A stretch of DNA of 64,000 nt. It comes from Amaranthus tricolor (Eukaryota; Streptophyta; Magnoliopsida; Caryophyllales; Amaranthaceae). Below, piece after piece: positions 61,496 through 64,000 of the stretch. The stretch spans positions 34,496,422-34,560,421 of the forward strand of contig NC_080048.1 in NCBI RefSeq assembly GCF_026212465.1. Reading direction: 5' to 3'. The notes beneath the pieces are model-generated. The model saw only the letters and a program-made list of their open reading frames with translations. It did no database searches and was not told where the DNA came from. The first letter of the stretch is position 1; each line of letters begins with the position of its first letter. Both the position numbers and the translations under genes were made by a program.

Positions 61496-62559
61496 TCCTA
61501 ATATCTATGTGATTATTTTAAATATATAAGGGATCAACCTAATGGTATAAGTAATTACCTTAAGATTATAAATGTTCACCCGATCATAACCTTACAATCT
61601 TAACGTTACATTGGTTACTTATAGTCTTAGAGTTATCTTTTACGATCTTAAGTGATTACTAATAGTATTACAGTGATCACTTACGATTTTAAAATAATCA
61701 CATATAATTTTAAAGTGATTCTTCATAGTTTAAAGATAATATGTAATTAGATCATTAATTAAAACTAATATTTTTTATATTAATTTATATTAAAAAATTA
61801 TTTATTACACGAGATTTTATACTAATAAGTAATTAAAAGTTATTAACCTTTTATATACTACTCATACTAGTAGCTCTATAACTGATACCAGTGTATATTC
61901 TAGTTGATTCCTTTTTTCCCTAATGGACTACTATTAAAATAGTGTTTTACATCCGATCAAACTCTTATGTCATTATAAACTCCTAATTCCAAAATAATAA
62001 GTTGCCATCATACATTTGCTAACAAATAGGCACTATAAATTAGTAATTAATTACCATTTACAAAAAAATATCCCAATAAAATAATACTCAGAAAAAACAA
62101 GTAAATCAAATTTAAAAACACAAAGAAACAAATGAAAACATTTAATTTTAATTTTAACTTAATTACTGATCTTAATAGAAAAGAATAAATAATTGACATA
62201 CATCTTTTTGTTATAGAAGTAGAAATGTTACTTAAAACTGCATACATATCATTTTGATACATTTACATTGTGTTAACAAAACTTAATTGTTTCACCAATA
62301 AAATTGTTGACTAATTTCAGGGTCTAACAACTGAGAGGCAATGCGGTGGTTGCCGTCTAAAGTAAATTTTTTCCACAAAATCAAAAATATTCAATATCAA
62401 TAGATTTGTTGAGAAATAAATCATCAAAATATTCAAATATCAAATTATGAATAATAACCTTGGACTTTAAAATGGTGAATTTTTTTGAGATGATTTTTTC
62501 TCATATTAATCAAGTCTATAACATTAGAAATATATAAAAAATGAATAATCACATTGATA
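61496..62559. other. Intergenic, AT-rich, no gene
   Basis: About 61550-61740 has loosely repeated TTACGATYTTAAAGTGATYAC phrases. The minus frame 62047-62262 is low-complexity and not considered coding. Confidence 0.5.
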
Positions 62560-62925
62560 AATGATAAATCAAGAATGATTCCAACTTTAAGGGGTATTTG
62601 CCTAGAGTATAATCAGATAATGGAATCCTATTATAGTACGCAGTTTGCCAAAAAAGAAAAATTAAAATTAATATAAAATTAGAGTGAAACATAAAAAATT
62701 CTAAATAATAAAAAAAATAATTTTAACATTTTTTTTTTCATTTTTTTGGCATTTTATTTTAATTATCTTTTTTATAAAATAAAACTTGCTATAGAAGGTC
62801 ATCCGATTATCGGGTTTAGTCTAGGCAAACGCCCTCTAAATTTGGATTATTCATGGTTTAATAGATGGAATTATCATAGAAAAATCAAGAAAAGGTTGGA
62901 TTATTCTAAGTAATGACAATTCATC
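62560..62925. mobile_element. Inverted-repeat (MITE-like) element, borders uncertain
   Basis: GGGGTATTTGCCTAGAGTAT (62591) is inverted against CTAGGCAAACGCCC (62821-62834), with TAA on each outer side. However, inverted similarity seems to extend beyond these TAA copies, so the true ends may lie further out. No coding frame. Confidence 0.5.
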
Positions 62926-63115
62926 ACATAATCTCACCATGGCCCATCCAATATATACAAGTCCACAACTCACTATTTTATCGATGTGAGATCTTGTCTC
63001 ACATGTGAAGTATTTCCAACACTCCCCTCATATGTGAGCCACATCATAACAGGAATCACCTTCGGCTCTGATACCATATTATTTTAGGTCGTGACAATTC
63101 ATCATATTAGAGACC
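62913..63115 (-). mobile_element. Possible truncated TRIM/LARD-type fragment
   Basis: The minus strand contains TGGTATCAGAGCC (63064-63076), a PBS-like site, then GAGGGGAGTGTTGGAAATAC, an LTR-start-like junction. GACAATTCATCAYAT occurs at both sides (62918 and 63098). The full terminal repeats are not recognisable. Confidence 0.35.
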
Positions 63116-63300
63116 TCCCACTCAAAATAGTTTATATTTCATTGATTATTCAATAATAAATACATTTATGAAATACCACATATAAAGCTTGAACTCACAC
63201 ATTTGAGCTCAATAATCACTCCTTTAATGATGATTTCATACTAATACAAGGAAGACATACTCTAGGCTCTTAAACCGTTTTCTCTTTATGTATTATCTGT

Positions 63301-64000
63301 CACTAGTGGAAAAAAACGTATCTGCTGCTAATTATTTGCTGTGGTTTTTAATATACGCAGCAATAGATAGAAAAAACAATTAGAAAAAAAAATAAATTCA
63401 ACAAATGTTGCGGTTTTTCAGCAGCCCGCAGCAAATAACATCAAATGCTGCGGTTATTTCTTCACCCGCAGCAGATAACAAAAAATAAATTCATCAATTG
63501 TTGCGGTTTGTTCTTTCCCCGCAGCATTAACCTCTTCAAAAACCCGCCATTTAACGTTAAAACATGCAATTCATCTATTTCATTGTTCAAAAACACGACT
63601 GTTGCATTCTCCTTCAAAAACCTCTCGATTGTTTCTTGTCTTCAATCCCTCTTCTTCATCATCTTTGTTCTTGTTCTTCTTGCTCTTCTTGCTCTTCTTC
63701 ATCATCTACTGTTTTAAACTGCCGACTGTACGTACAGTGTTGTTGCTCTTCTTAAACCCACGAAATTTGGGCTTAGTTCTTGCTCTTCTTCAAGGTATAA
63801 TTTTCTAAAGCTTAGTTCTCAAACCCATTATTGTTCAAGCTTCATTAATTGTGTACGTTTTAGGGCTTAGTTTTTTTATACTAATTTTTTTTTCATTGTA
63901 TAGGTTATACACAACCCAAAACCCACGAAAATTCAAGGTATAATTTTCATTTTGATTACGTAAATTAGGTTTAAATTTATCATAATTTATCAATGTGTAT
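63301..64000 (+). mobile_element. CACTA (En/Spm) transposon, 5' end, continues beyond window
   Basis: Starts with CACTAGTGGAAAAAAACG, the terminal signature of plant CACTA elements. The next 230 bases hold many short subterminal motifs in both orientations (GCTGCGGTT / CCGCAGCA, GCAGCAAAT), as needed for transposase binding. After 63560 comes a pyrimidine-rich leader with TTCTTGCTC repeats and possible small introns. No transposase frame starts before the window ends. The opposite terminus is outside. Confidence 0.8.

Noticed and set aside
63445..63808. Leu/Ser-rich frames after the CACTA terminus
   Set aside because: They come from TTC/CTT-rich leader sequence and overlap in several frames.

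Overview
The window is plant nuclear DNA. It is AT-rich, with few genes and many repeats: spliced genes with GT-AG (and one GC-AG) introns, Stowaway and Tourist-like MITEs, Ty1-copia and Ty3-gypsy debris, Au-like SINEs, a TRIM, a PIF/Harbinger element, a MULE, a CACTA end and very long (TA)n tracts. A core eudicot is clear. Caryophyllales (Amaranthaceae-like) is my best guess from the repeat style, and it is inference only.

Five genes look intact. (1) 4.05-4.62 kb (+): intronless 190-aa serine-rich plant protein. (2) 16.26-16.39 kb (+): 41-aa basic amphipathic peptide behind a TATA box. (3) 28.25-31.74 kb (+): three-exon gene for a 171-aa Asp/Glu-rich protein with a Lys tail, behind a telo-box and a (CT)n tract. 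(4) 39.20-35.77 kb (-): three-exon cytochrome P450 of the A-type/CYP71 clan, 493 aa, all hallmark motifs present. (5) 54.33-42.96 kb (-): 21-exon TSR1 homologue, a 40S ribosomal subunit biogenesis factor. It was reconstructed exon by exon to 790 aa with every junction in frame.

Between them lie mobile elements. 1-16 kb holds MITEs, two inverted SINE copies, a gypsy-like LTR patch and a broken MULE (FAR1-like) transposase gene with a CpG-rich inverted minisatellite in its presumed intron. 17.06-22.58 kb is a complete but decayed Ty1-copia element; its LTRs carry repeated palindromes with the core GACTCGG. 22.9-28.1 kb holds a gypsy relic and nested tandem duplications. 33.3-35.5 kb holds a hAT-like MITE and a truncated copia 5' LTR with PBS and gag start. 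39.4-42.6 kb is unannotated, with a long (TA)n tract. 57.01-59.60 kb is a PIF/Harbinger element bounded by TTA duplications; it keeps a decayed Myb/SANT ORF1 and only the C-terminus of its transposase. 59.6-61.3 kb has two converging copia gag relics, one split by a TRIM with a perfect TCACC duplication. At 63.30 kb a CACTA element begins and runs off the window.

The intact genes do not form a cluster or pathway. I found no convincing new biological system. The most interesting signals are structural: an inverted-repeat element sitting inside a TA microsatellite, exon fragments duplicated inside introns of TSR1 and the P450, a (TA)~62 tract right against the P450 start, and the palindrome-rich copia LTR.
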